Positions 63,177 to 64,000 of a stretch of DNA of 64,000 bases are shown in pieces. Where the stretch lies: contig NZ_OZ156465.1 of the NCBI RefSeq assembly GCF_964212655.1, positions 3,906,001 through 3,970,000 on the forward strand. Direction: 5' to 3'. Positions within the stretch are counted from its first letter, which is position 1; every line of letters starts with the position of its first letter. Under the pieces are notes generated by a model that saw only the letters and a list, made by a program, of their open reading frames with translations, had not been told where the DNA came from and made no database searches. Source of the DNA: Candidatus Thiodiazotropha sp. LNASS1 (GTDB lineage: Bacteria > Pseudomonadota > Gammaproteobacteria > Chromatiales > Chromatiaceae). The position numbers were made by a program, and so were the translations under genes.

Positions 63177-64000
63177 ATGAAAAAAGGAAAGGCCTGGGTT
63201 TTAATCGCGCTTCTGTGGATGCCGCTCTGGCATGGCCAACTGCAGGCAATGGAAGAGCAGGCGGATGTGCGTATTCTTATCGATGTCTCCGGCAGCATGA
63301 AACTGAATGACCCAAAGAACCTGAGACGTCCCGCGTTACGTCTTCTGGTCGGTCTTTTATCGTCCGAAACCCGGGCGGGTGTCTGGACCTTTGGTCAGTA
63401 TGTCAATATGCAAATCCCTCTGGGACAGGTCGACAAAGCATGGAAAAAACGGGCGCGCAAGAGCTCGGAGTCGATCGGCTCACCAGGTCAGTTCACCAAT
63501 ATCGAGGATGCACTGAAGCGCTCAACTGAAGATTGGAGTGGTGCGCCCGGTCCCTACCGCCGTAGTGTGATACTGCTTACCGACGGAATGGTGGATATCT
63601 CCAGGGACAGGACAAAAAATGCCGCTTCAAAAAGACGCATCCTGGAGCGTATCCTGCCTCGATTGGCCGATCTGAACGCCACGGTTCATACCATTGCACT
63701 GTCAAAGAACGCCGATCACGTGCTGATGAAGAATTTGGCTGCCGAGACGGGGGGCTGGTATGAGCAGGTCGAAACCGCCGAGCAGTTGCAAAAGGTGTTT
63801 CTCAGAATCTTCGAGAAGGTCGGAAAACCGGATGCCGTACCCTTGCAGGATAATAAATTTAAGGTGGATGAGTCGATTACCGAAGCAACCCTGTTGGTAT
63901 TTCACAAGCCTGGAGCACAGGAAACCGAGGTGGTGCCGCCCGACGGCAAGGCGTTCAGGGCCGATAATGCACCCGCGGCAGTCAGTTGGCATCGGGACCA
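63177..64000 (+). CDS. VWA domain protein (5' part; runs off the window)
   Basis: At least 274 residues in the window with no stop. A signal peptide (AWVLIALLWMPLWHGQLQA) precedes a von Willebrand A domain: MIDAS motif VRILIDVSGSMKLNDPKN, the Thr in GSPGQFTNIEDAL, and VILLTDGMVDI. The domain continues to about residue 220 and a further periplasmic region begins. The protein is exported; function unknown. Confidence 0.85.
   Translation, partial: MKKGKAWVLIALLWMPLWHGQLQAMEEQADVRILIDVSGSMKLNDPKNLRRPALRLLVGLLSSETRAGVWTFGQYVNMQIPLGQVDKAWKKRARKSSESIGSPGQFTNIEDALKRSTEDWSGAPGPYRRSVILLTDGMVDISRDRTKNAASKRRILERILPRLADLNATVHTIALSKNADHVLMKNLAAETGGWYEQVETAEQLQKVFLRIFEKVGKPDAVPLQDNKFKVDESITEATLLVFHKPGAQETEVVPPDGKAFRADNAPAAVSWHRD

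Overview
The window comes from the chromosome of a sulfur-oxidising gammaproteobacterium, most likely in or near the Chromatiales/Sedimenticola/Thiodiazotropha group. It carries a complete reverse-type dissimilatory sulfite reductase operon, dsrABEFHCMKLJOPNRS, in the gene order known from Allochromatium vinosum. It also has a glycine/tyrosine-rich sulfur-globule envelope protein, a periplasmic nitrate reductase (nap) operon, and an FNR protein with all four predicted cluster cysteines. The picture is a sulfur-storing lithotroph that can use nitrate. The taxonomic placement is inferred from gene content and order, not from a phylogeny. I saw no tRNA, rRNA, CRISPR array, prophage or full insertion sequence.

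Layout. 1-4.0 kb (minus): napFDA with the narXL nitrate sensor pair upstream; the gap holds an FNR box and two tandem NarL-type 7-2-7 palindromes. 4.2-10.7 kb: HNH nuclease, M48 protease plus LemA, a methyltransferase, an AIM24 protein, and corrinoid adenosyltransferase. 10.8-14.6 kb: ferric iron ABC transporter behind a Fur-like box. 14.7-18.5 kb: an orphan zinc-type binding protein, a LysR-tautomerase pair, and a small acidic protein behind a consensus FNR box. 18.6-24.1 kb: mltD, a methyltransferase, rnhA, dnaQ, fnr and the sulfur-globule protein. 24.4-32.4 kb: pyrG-kdsA-eno-ftsB-ispD, an HDOD protein, and ispF-truD. 32.6-35.8 kb: conserved hypotheticals, an Fe(II) dioxygenase and an orphan ECF sigma factor. 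36.4-38.4 kb (minus): a cysteine-free DsrC paralogue, an orphan Cas6-like protein, an unknown helical protein and a 58-residue ORF, divergent from dsrA. 38.9-52.8 kb: the dsr operon. 52.8-64 kb: a Cys-rich hypothetical, Hsp15, glutaredoxin, pepN, CYTH/CHAD protein, ParA, a YadGH-type ABC exporter, rhodanese, an LpxL-type acyltransferase and the start of a VWA protein.

How they work together. DsrEFH relays sulfur to DsrC. DsrAB oxidises the DsrC-bound sulfur to sulfite, and DsrMKJOP and DsrL pass the electrons on. DsrN supplies the amidated sirohaem. Nap can dispose of electrons on nitrate under NarXL/FNR control.

The most unusual items are (i) the four-ORF block with a Cas6-like protein beside dsrA, with no CRISPR array in the window; (ii) a family of small CTAG-bounded inverted-repeat elements whose ends supply the stop codons of rnhA, dnaQ and fnr; (iii) three FNR boxes and the tandem NarL sites; and (iv) hairpins that divide the dsr operon after dsrC and after dsrP.
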